From assembly GCA_030692565.1 (NCBI GenBank), contig JAUYAO010000022.1, positions 62,001 through 126,000 on the forward strand: a stretch of 64,000 nt of DNA, given 5' to 3'. The first letter of the stretch is position 1, and each line of letters starts with the position of its first letter. This stretch comes from Nitrospira sp. GTDB lineage: Bacteria; Nitrospirota; Nitrospiria; Nitrospirales; Nitrospiraceae. A model generated the notes under the pieces. It was not told where the DNA came from. It searched no databases and saw nothing but the letters and a program-made list of their open reading frames with translations. Positions 55,114-64,000 of the stretch are shown here, piece after piece. Position numbers and translations under genes: made by a program.

Positions 55114-57533
55114 GCTTCAGTTGCTCCCACCGGGCCACGGCGGCCCAACACTTCCCGGCGCCCGTCCCGGCCCGCCGCGCCGACAATCCCATCCGCTTCC
55201 ATTTGCTCAATCATCCTGGCAGCGCGGGGATAGCCGACGCGCAACCGCCGCTGAATCAACGACGCGGAGGCCTGACCGGTCGAGAGCACCAAATCTTTCG
55301 CCTGCTCGTAGACTTCGTCTTTGGCTTCCTCTTCCGCCGCGTCTTCCTGCTTCAATGATTGCAGCTCGGGATCGTATTTGGGCAGCGCCTGCTTCTTCAC
55401 AAAGTCCACGACCCGCCGCACGTCGTCATCGGAGACGAAGGATCCGTGCAGCCGGGCCAGCCGCCCTGTCCCTGACGCCAGATACAGCATGTCGCCGCGA
55501 CCCAGCAACGCTTCGGCGCCGTTGGCGTCCAGAATCGTGCGCGAGTCGGTCTTCGACGAAACCTGGAACGCGATCCGGGCGGGGAAGTTCGCCTTGATCA
55601 AGCCCGTCAACACATCCACCGACGGCCGCTGCGTCGCCAGCACGAGATGGATGCCGGACGCCCTGGCCATCTGCGCCAACCGGGCGATCTTGTCCTCGAC
55701 ATCCTTCGGCGCCACCATCATCAAATCGGCCAACTCATCGATCATCACGACAATATAGGGCAGCGGCTCAGGCGGCGTCGGACGATCGCGAGGACCGGGG
55801 GCGACCTCGGGATCCGTCGACTCACCGGCAGAAAGGCGCTGCTCTTCCGTCAGAAACTGGATCGGCAATTCGGGCTGATTCGCCGCCGCCGTCTCTTCCG
55901 CAAACACCTCATGCAACCCGGCTACCTTGCGATTGTACGCGTCGATATTCCGGACGCCGGCTTCCGACAGCAACTTGTACCGCCGTTCCATCTCGGCGAC
56001 CACCCATCCCAACCCGCGCGCCGCCGACTTCGCATCGGTGATGACGGGCCGCAGCAAGTGGGGGATGCCGTCATACGACGAAAACTCCAACATCTTCGGA
56101 TCGATCAGGAGAAGCTTGACCTCGCTCGGCCGCGCGGAAAACAGAATGCTCAACAACATCGTATTGAGCCCGACGCTCTTGCCGGCCCCGGTGGCGCCGG
56201 CCACCAGCAGATGCGGCATCGTCTTGAGATCCGCGATCGCCGGAGCGCCGAAGATATCTTTGCCCAGCGCCAGCGTGAGCTTCGAGCGGGCCTTCGTGAA
56301 GGTCTCGCTCATCACGACTTCTTTCATCGACACCGTTTCGCGAGCCAGGTTCGGCACTTCGATCCCGACCACCGACTTCCCCGGAATCGGCGCGACAATG
56401 CGCAGACTGATCGCCTTCAGCCCCAGAGCCAGATCGTCCGCCAGATTCACAATCCTCGCGACCTTGGTTCCCGGCGACGGCTCGAACTCATACATCGTCA
56501 CGACCGGCCCGGGCCGCACTTCCGTCACCTTGCCGATGATGCCAAAACTCGCCAAGGCGCGCATGAGCACATCCGACTGCGCCTTCAGCTCCTCGTCCGA
56601 CATGCGCGTAATCGGACCGGTCGGATCACTCAGCAACTCATCCGGATCGGGAAGTTCATAATCCCCGGCATCGACCTGCGTTGACACCGCTTCCACCTCG
56701 GGTTCATTCGCTTCGACAGGAGGGGGAAACGATGCGATCGGCGGCTGAATCACCGGCCACTCGGTCACCGGGGCCGATTCGCTTTCAGCAATGGTCGTGG
56801 CCTCTACGAGGGCTTCCGGTTCGGGCTCCGGACTGTCCTTCACGATGCGGCTCCGCTGCCGGCGGTTCCCGGACTCCACCGGCGGTTCAACCGCCGGTTC
56901 CGGCATCAGCGCCGCAAGCTTTTCTCTCCAGGCATCCCAGCGTGCGGGAAAGCCCTGAACCAACTCGGTCAGTGACAGCGGGGTCGTGAACAAGAGCGAG
57001 ACTAAGAAGCTGGCCAGAATCACAATGTGGGCGCCGGTGCTGGCAAACCAGGACTTGAGCCCATCTGCCAGGACCTGGCCGAAGACTCCGCCTGCCATCC
57101 CTCGATGGACGAAACCGCTGCTCAACGTGGGCACGGCGGTGGCTTCAAGATGCAGAAAGGCACTCAGGAAACAGACCGCCCCGAGCGAACTGACGGCCGT
57201 GCGCAACCGGACGCTGACGGGACTCTGAGAGAAACAGCGCAGGCCAAGCTTGCCGAGCAAGGGAGGAAACAGGTACGCGGCCCCGCCGATCAGGAAAAAG
57301 AATCCCCCGGCGAGTACCGCCCCGAAGGAACCGATCAAATTGCGTGGAGGAGCCGCTGCCGGAGCGCCGGACGCCACCGTCTCGGCTTCGCCCGGCACAA
57401 ATGACAAGAGACTCAACAGCGTGAGCAAGCTCAGCGCGATTAAGATCACGCCGATGACTTCACGCTGAATATGGGAAGGAGGAGCAGGGGCGCGACGGGG
57501 TTCTCCCCGCTTCGCCGACGTAGTAGCACCCAT
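55110..57533 (-). CDS. ftsK: DNA translocase FtsK
   Basis: FtsK pumps DNA at the division septum and helps resolve chromosome dimers. The 807-residue protein has four hydrophobic segments in the first 210 residues, a Pro/Glu-rich linker (about 230-310), the alpha-beta motor (about 330-720: PGPVVTMYEFEP, GATGAGKSVGLNTML, YIVVMIDELADLMM, LVLATQRPSVDVLTG) and the gamma winged helix (about 740-800: QASASLIQRRLRVGYPRAARMIEQME). The ATG at 57533 is chosen as the first start ahead of the membrane segments; an alternative lies at 57593. It is followed by lolA. Confidence 0.95.
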   Translation of the reverse strand: MGATTSAKRGEPRRAPAPPSHIQREVIGVILIALSLLTLLSLLSFVPGEAETVASGAPAAAPPRNLIGSFGAVLAGGFFFLIGGAAYLFPPLLGKLGLRCFSQSPVSVRLRTAVSSLGAVCFLSAFLHLEATAVPTLSSGFVHRGMAGGVFGQVLADGLKSWFASTGAHIVILASFLVSLLFTTPLSLTELVQGFPARWDAWREKLAALMPEPAVEPPVESGNRRQRSRIVKDSPEPEPEALVEATTIAESESAPVTEWPVIQPPIASFPPPVEANEPEVEAVSTQVDAGDYELPDPDELLSDPTGPITRMSDEELKAQSDVLMRALASFGIIGKVTEVRPGPVVTMYEFEPSPGTKVARIVNLADDLALGLKAISLRIVAPIPGKSVVGIEVPNLARETVSMKEVVMSETFTKARSKLTLALGKDIFGAPAIADLKTMPHLLVAGATGAGKSVGLNTMLLSILFSARPSEVKLLLIDPKMLEFSSYDGIPHLLRPVITDAKSAARGLGWVVAEMERRYKLLSEAGVRNIDAYNRKVAGLHEVFAEETAAANQPELPIQFLTEEQRLSAGESTDPEVAPGPRDRPTPPEPLPYIVVMIDELADLMMVAPKDVEDKIARLAQMARASGIHLVLATQRPSVDVLTGLIKANFPARIAFQVSSKTDSRTILDANGAEALLGRGDMLYLASGTGRLARLHGSFVSDDDVRRVVDFVKKQALPKYDPELQSLKQEDAAEEEAKDEVYEQAKDLVLSTGQASASLIQRRLRVGYPRAARMIEQMEADGIVGAAGRDGRREVLGRRGPVGATEA

Positions 57534-57620
57534 GTCGCGGATGCTAACACAGGGGGGAAATCGTTTCAAACAACGACCGCACGGCAAGACCAATCCTGGC
57601 GCTATCCAGACGCTCCAGAT

Positions 57621-58436
57621 TTACGCCGGAAAGTGCATGCAGCGCGCGAACTGGATCAGTTGCTCAAGCGAGAGCACTTCCGCCCTGACGGACGGAGAAA
57701 GAGTCAGCCGCTCAAGCGCTCCGGCAATGCGCATCTGGTCATAGCCTTCATCCTTGAGCGAGTTGACCAGCGTTTTGCGTCTGTGGGCAAACGCCGCTTT
57801 CACCAGCGAGGCAAACTTCGGCTCTTCTTGCGGGCTGAGTTCCCGCCGCGCTCTCGTCCGCAGTAACACCACGGCAGAACCGACTGCCGGCCTGGGTCGG
57901 AAACATTGGGCGGAGACACGGAAGGCTTTCGTGATCTCGGCGGCGTACTGCGCCATGACGGACAAGACGCCATAGTCGGAACTGCCGGGCTTGGCGACCA
58001 ACCGGTCGGCCACTTCATTCTGGAGCATGAGCACCAGCCGGGAGAATCGATCGCGTTGATCCAACAATCTGAACAGCAACGGCGTCGAGATGTAGTACGG
58101 CAAATTGGCGACCACGATGGTCCCGACCGGCAGATGCTCCACGGGATAGACTAATGCGTCTTCAAGCACGAGCGTCAGATTGGGAAACTCCGCCTGCCGT
58201 TCGGCAAGATAGGCATGAAGCCGGGGGTCGATTTCAACAGCCGTGACATGGCCGGCGGCTTTGCACAGTATCTCGGTCAGAACACCGCGGCCAGGGCCGA
58301 TTTCGAGGACCCGGTCGTTCGGGGCAATGTCCGCCAGCGCCACGATTTTGCGGACGATGTTGGGATCGATGAGAAAGTTCTGACCGAGCCGTTTGATCGC
58401 GGCGGGAGGATCGGCAGGAGAATCCGGACGTCCCAC
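57621..58436 (-). CDS. rsmA: 16S rRNA (adenine1518-N6/adenine1519-N6)-dimethyltransferase
   Basis: RsmA (KsgA) dimethylates two adenines near the 3' end of 16S rRNA during 30S maturation. The 271-residue protein shows KRLGQNFLIDPNIVRKIV (about 14-31), the SAM site VLEIGPGRGVLTE, and the catalytic NLPYYIS motif (about 110). The start is a GTG three bases after the stop of the upstream small gene, preceded by GAGG. Length is normal. Confidence 0.95.
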   Translation of the reverse strand: MGRPDSPADPPAAIKRLGQNFLIDPNIVRKIVALADIAPNDRVLEIGPGRGVLTEILCKAAGHVTAVEIDPRLHAYLAERQAEFPNLTLVLEDALVYPVEHLPVGTIVVANLPYYISTPLLFRLLDQRDRFSRLVLMLQNEVADRLVAKPGSSDYGVLSVMAQYAAEITKAFRVSAQCFRPRPAVGSAVVLLRTRARRELSPQEEPKFASLVKAAFAHRRKTLVNSLKDEGYDQMRIAGALERLTLSPSVRAEVLSLEQLIQFARCMHFPA

Positions 58437-58439
58437 GCC

Positions 58440-58766
58440 TCACGCACCGGGAGCAGGGCGTGGTGGGATTGCCGCCAACCGCTTGGCCAGCGCCGCCAAC
58501 GGCGTACGATAGCCGTCGATCAAGTCGTTGAACTCTTCGACCAGATCATTGGTAAACGACGGGCCCGGGTGAATCGCGGCAAACTTCTGCCCCTCCGCCG
58601 CCCCCACCGCCTCGGTAATGAGCGTGACCGTACGGGTTTTCCATTTGGCCACGCGCTCGTCACCCGCCACCGTGTTCAAATCTTCAAGCGTTTGCTTGGC
58701 CAGCGCATCCAGTTCTTTGATCTGCTGTTGGATCACTGCGAGTCCCTTAGATACTTCCTGCGACAT
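58440..58766 (-). CDS. Conserved-looking small protein of unknown function
   Basis: The 108-residue protein has a helical N-terminus (VSKGLAVIQQQIKELDALAKQTLEDL), then GDERVAKWKTRTVTLITEAVG and GPSFTNDLVEEFNDLIDGYRTPLAALAKRL. No signal peptide or membrane segment. It lies between pdxA (16 bases) and rsmA (3 bases), so it belongs to the same operon. I do not recognise the family. Confidence 0.8.
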   Translation of the reverse strand: MSQEVSKGLAVIQQQIKELDALAKQTLEDLNTVAGDERVAKWKTRTVTLITEAVGAAEGQKFAAIHPGPSFTNDLVEEFNDLIDGYRTPLAALAKRLAAIPPRPAPGA

Positions 58767-58782
58767 ATCGGTGGTGTCCTTC

Positions 58783-59826
58783 CTATTTCACGCGCGCCGT
58801 CGCGCGACTCTGGGCAATCCTGGCGGCCAGCGTGATCGCTTCCAATAGACTGCCGGGATCGGCCACGCCTTTCCCGACAATATCGAACGCCGTGCCGTGA
58901 TCGACGGAGGTGCGGATGATCGGGAGTCCGACCGTCAGATTCACGCAGGTCCCGAACGCCACGAGCTTCAACGGGATCAAGCCCTGATCATGATACATCG
59001 CCACGATGCCGTCATACTGCCCCTTGACCGCTTTGCCGAAGAGCGTATCGGCCGGCTGCGGGTCGCTGGCCAGAATTCCCTGCGCCTGCGCGGCACGGGC
59101 GGCCGGGAGGATCACCCGGGCTTCCTCATTGCCGAAGAGCCCATGTTCACCGGCATGGGGATTCAACGCGGCGACTCCGATTCTGGGCTTCTTGATGCCA
59201 TAGAGAGTAGTGAGCGCCTGATGGGCGAGGCGAATCGCCTTCTCGATCTTCGCCTGAGTCAGGAGCTTGGACAAATCCTTGATCGCAACATGCGTGGTGA
59301 CGAACATGATGCGGAGCGGACCGCCGACGATCATCATGCCGGACTCTTTGGCGTGGGTCAGATCGGCCAGCAATTCGGTATGGCCAGGGTAGTGACAGCC
59401 CGCCATATTGATGGCTTCTTTATTGATCGGCGCCGTGACGATGCCGTCGATGCAGCCGATTGCCGCCAGATGCACGGCTTTCTTGATGAACTCGACAGAC
59501 GCCGCGCCGGTTTCCGCCGCCGCCACGCCCGCGGTAAATGTTTTCAGCGGCCTCTCCATCGGATCCAGCACCGCCACCGTATTCCCCTTCAGCGGAACAG
59601 GATCGTGGCCATGGACCGGCACCACATTCAGCTTGAGCCGTAACTTCTTGACCGTCCGCTCCATGACCGGCACAGACCCGATGACCAGCGGCAAACAGAG
59701 GCGCTGCACCTCCCGGCCCGCCAGCGCTTTGGCGATCACCTCCGGTCCGATCCCGGCGGGATCGCCCATGGTAATCCCAAGCAACGGTTTTTCACTCAAT
59801 TCCATCTTCAGCTTTTTCGCACTCAT
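58783..59826 (-). CDS. pdxA: 4-hydroxythreonine-4-phosphate dehydrogenase
   Basis: PdxA oxidises 4-phosphohydroxy-threonine in the DXP-dependent route to pyridoxal phosphate. The 347-residue protein has LGITMGDPAGIGPEVIAKAL (about 16-35), GCHYPGHTELLADLT (metal-ligand His, about 142-156), ALNPHAGEHGLFG and AMYHDQGLIPLKL. ATG at 59826 is preferred over the GTG just before it; AAGGG lies nine bases upstream. It is 20 bases from the cation exchanger gene and likely cotranscribed. Confidence 0.94.
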   Translation of the reverse strand: MSAKKLKMELSEKPLLGITMGDPAGIGPEVIAKALAGREVQRLCLPLVIGSVPVMERTVKKLRLKLNVVPVHGHDPVPLKGNTVAVLDPMERPLKTFTAGVAAAETGAASVEFIKKAVHLAAIGCIDGIVTAPINKEAINMAGCHYPGHTELLADLTHAKESGMMIVGGPLRIMFVTTHVAIKDLSKLLTQAKIEKAIRLAHQALTTLYGIKKPRIGVAALNPHAGEHGLFGNEEARVILPAARAAQAQGILASDPQPADTLFGKAVKGQYDGIVAMYHDQGLIPLKLVAFGTCVNLTVGLPIIRTSVDHGTAFDIVGKGVADPGSLLEAITLAARIAQSRATARVK

Positions 59827-59846
59827 CACTCGTCACCCTTCACATG

Positions 59847-60854
59847 TCACCCCCCGACATAGAGATACACCGTATACCCCACATACAGGATGGCGCCGGC
59901 GCCCAGCAACAAGGGTTGCCATCGGCCGCCGACGAGAATTTGGAGCAGGCAGAGGCCTGCTGCGACCACGGCCAACACCATCGTGAGCATCGCCGAAGGC
60001 GCCAGGGCCCATTCGGTTCCGATCAACCCCACTGAAACAGGAAAGGTTCCTTGGAACACCATGGCCCCGGTCACATTCCCGATTGCCAGACGATCTTTCT
60101 TCCGATAGAGCCAGAGAAAGCTGTTCGACATTTCCGGTAATTCCGTCGCCAAAGGCGCGATCAACAACGCCAGGATCAGCGGGGAGATGGCAAACGTCGC
60201 AGCCACAGTTTCCGCGGCGGTCACAAATAAATGCGCTCCCGCAATCAACCCGCCGAGACCTGCGACGGCCTGCAGCCCGATCATCATATAGGATGGTGTC
60301 GTGGCCTGCTTGGCAAACAACAACGGCTCCAGCGAACCATCGCCGCCCTCTTCGTCTTCGGCGCTGAATTTGATCTTCATGTAGTAGACATAGAGACTCA
60401 TGAGCCCGACGGCGGCTGCGACATGAACCGCATGGGATGGAATAAACACACAGCCCAGCGCGACGGCGTACCCGATCGTGAAGAACGTCAGATCCGTCCT
60501 GACCTCGCCGTAGTTCAAATGGAACTGGGCCGACCGCTTGCCGGCTCGGGCGAACAGGATCAGCAGCAGGGCGAGAATCGGCAACACCAGCGTGCTGAGC
60601 ATGAAGGGAGCCCCGAGAATCGCGCCCAAACCGACTTCCGCTTCCTGCTGGCTCTTCCCGAAAAAGATCGCGATGACAGGAATCGATGTTTCCGGCAGCG
60701 TGGTTCCGATCGCCGCGAAGATACTGCCGACCGCGCCTTCGGAGATTCCGAGCCGCTTCCCCAACCACTCGATGGCATTGGTGAATAAGCCGCAGCCACC
60801 CAACGTGACGGCCACCGACACAAGAAACAGCACCACGTAGAAGAGCAGGGTCAC
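59847..60854 (-). CDS. CaCA-family cation (sodium/calcium) exchanger
   Basis: The 335-residue membrane protein has ten to eleven hydrophobic segments and the two inverted alpha repeats of the family: GAVGSIFAAIGTTLPETSI (about 41-59) and LIAPLATELPEMSNSFLW (about 235-252), each with the conserved acidic residue that binds the cation. Family members swap Ca2+ or K+ for Na+ or H+. The GTG start overlaps the larC stop by four bases. The ion cannot be named from sequence. Confidence 0.88.
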   Translation of the reverse strand: MTLLFYVVLFLVSVAVTLGGCGLFTNAIEWLGKRLGISEGAVGSIFAAIGTTLPETSIPVIAIFFGKSQQEAEVGLGAILGAPFMLSTLVLPILALLLILFARAGKRSAQFHLNYGEVRTDLTFFTIGYAVALGCVFIPSHAVHVAAAVGLMSLYVYYMKIKFSAEDEEGGDGSLEPLLFAKQATTPSYMMIGLQAVAGLGGLIAGAHLFVTAAETVAATFAISPLILALLIAPLATELPEMSNSFLWLYRKKDRLAIGNVTGAMVFQGTFPVSVGLIGTEWALAPSAMLTMVLAVVAAGLCLLQILVGGRWQPLLLGAGAILYVGYTVYLYVGG

Positions 60855-62062
60855 GAACGTGCCCCCTTCTTTCCCTTCCGCGGCGCCACCCGAGAGTACG
60901 CGACGCGCGCCTCATCCATGACATCTTTCAACGGACGTCCGGTCCGAACCGCAATCTTCTGACAATCGACATATTCCGGCGCCGCTTTTTCCCACCCGGC
61001 TCCGACCTCGCCGATTTTCATCCGGACCGATCCACCCGTCACTTTCACCGTCATGAACCGCCGCGGGAGCACCTGCCGGTCGAGCTCTTGAATCCGGACA
61101 CCCAGCGCCGTGGTTTCCTGCAACACCACTTCCATCACCGCATCGGCATGTTCGCGCGGCGCGAGACAACTCAGGATGACGCCGGGCCGGCTGCGTTTCA
61201 TAATGACGGGGATCAAGGCCACATCGAGCGCTCCGACGGCAAACAACTGCGCCATTACATGTTCGTAGGCTTGGGGATTGAGATCGTCGAGATTCGTTTC
61301 GATCTGCACCACTCGATCGGTCGGCCGCCCGCTTGACGCGGTCTCATCGGCCAGAAAGACCCGGAGCGCATTAGGCCACCCCTCAGGATCAGCGTCTCCG
61401 GCACCATACCCGACTTGCGCGGACTCGAGCACAGGCATCGACCCGAACGAAGCCGCCAACGTACGCAACAGCGCCATCCCGGTCGGCGTCGCCAGCTCAC
61501 AGCGCGGCCCTTCCGAATAGATGGGAATGCCCTTCGCAAGCGCGGCGACTGCCGGTCCGGGAACCGGGAGCAACCCGTGAGCCGTTCGAATCGTCCCGGC
61601 TCCGACATTCACCGCCGAAGCCGTGACCGTCGTGACCCCGAGCAGATGACAGCCCAACACTCCCCCAACAACATCGATAAACGAATCGATGACGCCGACT
61701 TCATGAAAATGGACATCGCGCGTGGCGACTCGATGGGCCAGCCCTTCAGCTGCCGCAAGATGGTCGAACACCGTCCGGCTCTGCTCTTTCACAACCGCCG
61801 GCAACGTGCTGGCGGCCAGAATTTTTTGAATACGGGAAAGCGTGAGCGGACGATCGAATCCGCGTTGAATCGCAACCGTGATCTTGGTCGCATGCAATGC
61901 GCCACGATGCACTTGCCGTTGTTCAAGACGATATCCGGTCAACTTGAGTCGTTTGAGTTCGGTGCGCAGCGTGGCCAGCGAAAGCCCGACATCGACCAGG
62001 GCGCCGAGCACCATGTCGCCGCTCACGCCCGAGAAACAATCGAAATGCAACCGTCGTCCCAC
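60851..62062 (-). CDS. larC: Nickel pincer cofactor biosynthesis protein LarC
   Basis: LarC inserts nickel into the pyridinium dithiocarboxylate cofactor of lactate racemase-type enzymes, using CTP. The 403-residue protein begins RRLHFDCFSGVSGDMVLGALVDVG, the DUF111 signature, and continues with HFHEVGVIDSFIDVVGG and NLDDLNPQAYEHVMAQLF. In Lactobacillus the protein is made by frameshifting between two frames; here it is one frame. larB is 0.9 kb upstream, separated by a MITE-like element and a gene on the other strand. larE and larA are not in the window. Confidence 0.92.
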   Translation of the reverse strand: MGRRLHFDCFSGVSGDMVLGALVDVGLSLATLRTELKRLKLTGYRLEQRQVHRGALHATKITVAIQRGFDRPLTLSRIQKILAASTLPAVVKEQSRTVFDHLAAAEGLAHRVATRDVHFHEVGVIDSFIDVVGGVLGCHLLGVTTVTASAVNVGAGTIRTAHGLLPVPGPAVAALAKGIPIYSEGPRCELATPTGMALLRTLAASFGSMPVLESAQVGYGAGDADPEGWPNALRVFLADETASSGRPTDRVVQIETNLDDLNPQAYEHVMAQLFAVGALDVALIPVIMKRSRPGVILSCLAPREHADAVMEVVLQETTALGVRIQELDRQVLPRRFMTVKVTGGSVRMKIGEVGAGWEKAAPEYVDCQKIAVRTGRPLKDVMDEARVAYSRVAPRKGKKGARS

Positions 62063-62150
62063 TCCCGCTCCTTATCGACACATCGTAACAAGCCGCACAT
62101 CTTACCCAAGGCGCCGCACAACGGCAATCGCTACATTCAGGTTGCCGCAG

Positions 62151-62305
62151 CAGGATGCTCAAAAAGACCGTTCAGCAAGACCGCAGCAAGCGAAGAGATG
62201 AGTCGTACGCTCCGGTATCTCGAGCTTCCGCGCGACGCGACCTGCCCGTGCGAAACGTTTCTGCAAAGGCGGGGAACAACGCGGGCGGTCTTTTCGAGCA
62301 CCCTG
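62151..62305. mobile_element. MITE-like element, reverse copy
   Basis: Its ends AGGATGCTCAAAAAGACCG (62152-62170) and the inverted partner (62286-62304) differ at two positions. Read on the minus strand its right part (CTCTTCGCTTGCTGCGGTCT) matches 11776-11795 of the first element with few changes. It fills most of the 289-base gap between larC and the next gene; the rest of the gap shows nothing assignable. Confidence 0.65.
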
Positions 62306-62351
62306 GCGGTCTTTCATTGACAGCCCCCAGAGCCTATGTTATCCCCCATAT

Positions 62352-62951
62352 ATGATAAACAACTGTTCTGAGTCCGCCGCCTTCCACTCACACACTTCCG
62401 ACAGCACACAACCAGCCTTGCGAGACCACCGGGCACCAGGACGCGCAGGGCGCTTCGCGACGACGGGCCTGATGCTGAGCTGCATCGTCGGCCTCGTCAT
62501 GCTGGCTCCCCTCGACGGCTTTGCCAAAACAAAGCCTCCGCGTGTCCCGCGCCCGGAACCGGAACTCAAAATTCTGGACTTACGCATCGCGCCGACGCCC
62601 TATGAGGCAGGCAACGGGCCCTTGGAATTCTCCGTGAACGTCCAGCTCCCGAAAGAGCTGAATGGCGCGACCGTCCTTGAAGTTTCCTCCCTGATCAGTT
62701 CCCCCTCGAAAACATCGTTGCGTTTTCTGACGCATCGCCAGGCACTTCAGCCGCAATCAACCAAGCCCGGCGAAGCACGAACGACGCTCCCGATTCGCCT
62801 GTCCTGGGACGGGAAAGATCATCGGAAGCAACTGGCTGGCCCGGGGACCTATGCGTACGAAGTCCGCATTAAGTTGCTGACGAACAGTGAGAAAGGGCTG
62901 CGCACCATGATGGTGGCCTGGCCTAAACGCGGGGAACTGACCGTCAAGTAG
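62352..62951 (+). CDS. Putative secreted protein with FlgD-like beta region
   Basis: The 199-residue product has a hydrophobic segment at about 40-58 (LMLSCIVGLVMLAPLDGFAK), so the real start may be nearer to it (for example the ATG at 62472), giving a normal signal peptide. The rest is beta-rich and ends with RLSWDGKDHRKQLAGPGTYAYEVRIKLL, which resembles the FlgD-type Ig fold seen in export-related tails. Function unknown. It converges on larB and overlaps it by eight bases. Confidence 0.65.
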   Translation: MINNCSESAAFHSHTSDSTQPALRDHRAPGRAGRFATTGLMLSCIVGLVMLAPLDGFAKTKPPRVPRPEPELKILDLRIAPTPYEAGNGPLEFSVNVQLPKELNGATVLEVSSLISSPSKTSLRFLTHRQALQPQSTKPGEARTTLPIRLSWDGKDHRKQLAGPGTYAYEVRIKLLTNSEKGLRTMMVAWPKRGELTVK

Positions 62952-63717
62952 CTGCCGGCAGACGAGGGGAGTTGCCCATCAGATTGATGCGATGGGCGAG
63001 ACACCCCGCCCCGAATCCGTTATCGATATTCATCACTCCGACACCGGCCGCGCAGGAATTCAGCATCGTGAGCAACGCGGCAAGGCCACCGAAGCTTGCG
63101 CCGTATCCCCGGCTCGTCGGCACCGCCACGACAGGACAGTCGACCAACCCTCCGACCACGCTTGGCAACACGCCATCCATCCCGGCCACCACGATTGCCA
63201 CGCGCGCTTCGAAGAGCCGATCCTTCCGGCCTAACAACCGATGCAGTCCCGCGACGCCCACGTCGTACAGCGTTTCGACATGACTGCCCATCACCTCTGC
63301 CGTCACTCGCGCCTCCTCGGCGACCGGCACGTCCGCGGTCCCGGCGGTCAGAACCAGAATATGCCCTGCACGCCGCGCAGGCTTGCTGTCGATCGCCACG
63401 ATGCGCGCATCGGCATGATAGCGGGCACGGCGATCAAGTTTCATGATGGCTTTGGCGACGGACGGCTCGGCCCGGGTTGCCAGAAACGGCCCGCCCTTCT
63501 TGATCAGCGCGCGGGCAATGGCGACCGACTGCTTCGCCGTCTTGCCTTCGCACAACAGCACTTCAGGAAAGCCCTGACGGAGCGACCGATGATGATCCAG
63601 CGAGGCAAAGCCGAGATTTTCGAACGGCAGGCTGCGCAACCGCTGGACCGCGCGTGCAACGGTCATCCGACCGGTTCGTACATCCGTTAACAGCTGCTCA
63701 ATCCCCTCCGGACTCAT
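62944..63717 (-). CDS. larB: Nickel pincer cofactor biosynthesis protein LarB
   Basis: LarB carboxylates and hydrolyses nicotinic acid adenine dinucleotide as the first step to the nickel pincer cofactor. The 257-residue protein has the PurE-like fold of the family: ILVLTAGTADVPVAEEA (about 119-135), DVGVAGLHRL, VVAGMDGVLPSVVGGL and AVPTSRGYGASFGG. The start overlaps the gpsA stop by four bases. With larC near by, the cell can probably make the cofactor; the host racemase-like enzyme is not seen here. Confidence 0.93.
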   Translation of the reverse strand: MSPEGIEQLLTDVRTGRMTVARAVQRLRSLPFENLGFASLDHHRSLRQGFPEVLLCEGKTAKQSVAIARALIKKGGPFLATRAEPSVAKAIMKLDRRARYHADARIVAIDSKPARRAGHILVLTAGTADVPVAEEARVTAEVMGSHVETLYDVGVAGLHRLLGRKDRLFEARVAIVVAGMDGVLPSVVGGLVDCPVVAVPTSRGYGASFGGLAALLTMLNSCAAGVGVMNIDNGFGAGCLAHRINLMGNSPRLPAAT

Positions 63718-64000
63718 ATCCGCCCTTTCTCCGGCTTCGCATCCCGCTCCATCAGATCACTCACCGCCTTCCGGCAGGACTTTCCTTCGAACAGCACAGC
63801 ATTGATCTCCTGCGTGATCGGCATGTCGACCTGATGCCGCCGCGCCAAACCCAGCGCCGCCCGAGCCGTGCGGACCCCTTCCGCCACGGCCTGCATCCCA
63901 CCCAAAATAGCATCGAGGGATTCGCCCTGGCCCAATCGCACCCCAACCGTATGGTTCCGGCTGAGCGAACCGGTGCAGGTCAATACCAGATCGCCCACGC
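63714..64000 (-). CDS. gpsA: Glycerol-3-phosphate dehydrogenase [NAD(P)+], 3' part
   Basis: GpsA makes sn-glycerol 3-phosphate for membrane lipids. Only the last 95 residues are inside the window: GDLVLTCTGSLSRNHTVGVRLGQG is the typical C-domain motif, and LGLARRHQVDMPITQEINAVLFEGKS follows. The gene continues beyond the right edge, so the start is not visible. It is coupled to larB by a four-base overlap. Confidence 0.9.
   Translation of the reverse strand, partial: VGDLVLTCTGSLSRNHTVGVRLGQGESLDAILGGMQAVAEGVRTARAALGLARRHQVDMPITQEINAVLFEGKSCRKAVSDLMERDAKPEKGRI

Overview
The window is about 60% GC, gene-dense and bacterial. It looks like a chromosome segment of a member of Nitrospirota, most probably the genus Nitrospira. 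The reasons are an AHL quorum-sensing pair as reported for Nitrospira moscoviensis, very large PAS-type sensor kinases, a FadL-type porin and LolA implying an outer membrane, and short dispersed repeats of a kind I associate with this genus. The genus call is inference. I see no rRNA, tRNA, CRISPR array or integrase.

Layout. 1-8.3 kb is housekeeping: a membrane protein, a site-2 protease with CBS domains, a polysaccharide deacetylase, a GNAT and a VOC protein, a DapF homologue that lacks both catalytic cysteines, uvrC and a FadL-like porin. 8.4-22.6 kb is a signalling island. A luxR and a convergent luxI are followed by a near-perfect lux box, then seven co-directional phospho-signalling genes: two HisKA_3 kinase/NarL regulator pairs, a double-receiver hybrid kinase, a lone receiver protein, and a receiver-DHp protein without an ATPase domain. 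22.7-30.6 kb carries a UPF0114 membrane protein, a lipoprotein, two patatin-like phospholipases and a HerA-like ATPase. 30.6-33.8 kb holds a broken four-helix-bundle gene and uvrA. 33.9-45.7 kb is a minus-strand defence island: hsdM, hsdS, a Schlafen/AlbA_2 protein, hsdR, a DUF45 metallopeptidase and a GHKL ATPase. Its hsdM carries an in-frame DUF559 endonuclease domain bounded by palindromic repeats.

45.8-52.5 kb is a plus-strand block: ubiE, a B12-binding radical SAM protein, a universal-stress/rubredoxin/PCP_red protein, a radical SAM-SPASM/PCP_red protein and a CopD-like membrane protein. It may be a tetrapyrrole-linked redox system. 53-64 kb is mainly a minus-strand run: 2OG-Fe(II) oxygenase, lolA, ftsK, rsmA, pdxA, a cation exchanger, larC, larB and the 3' part of gpsA, with a small secreted protein and a ribbon-helix-helix-like protein on the plus strand.

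Three families of small repeats shape the window. The first is clusters of a 7-bp-periodic TTGACGN/NCGTCAA unit arranged as large inverted repeats; these reach into reading frames. The second is C-rich palindromes with a CCCTCACCC-CCCTCTCCC core, inserted in frame in uvrA and hsdM. The third is MITE-like elements ending in AGGATGC. The strongest leads are the DUF559 insertion in hsdM, the PCP_red protein cluster, the Cys-less DapF homologue and the quorum-sensing operator.
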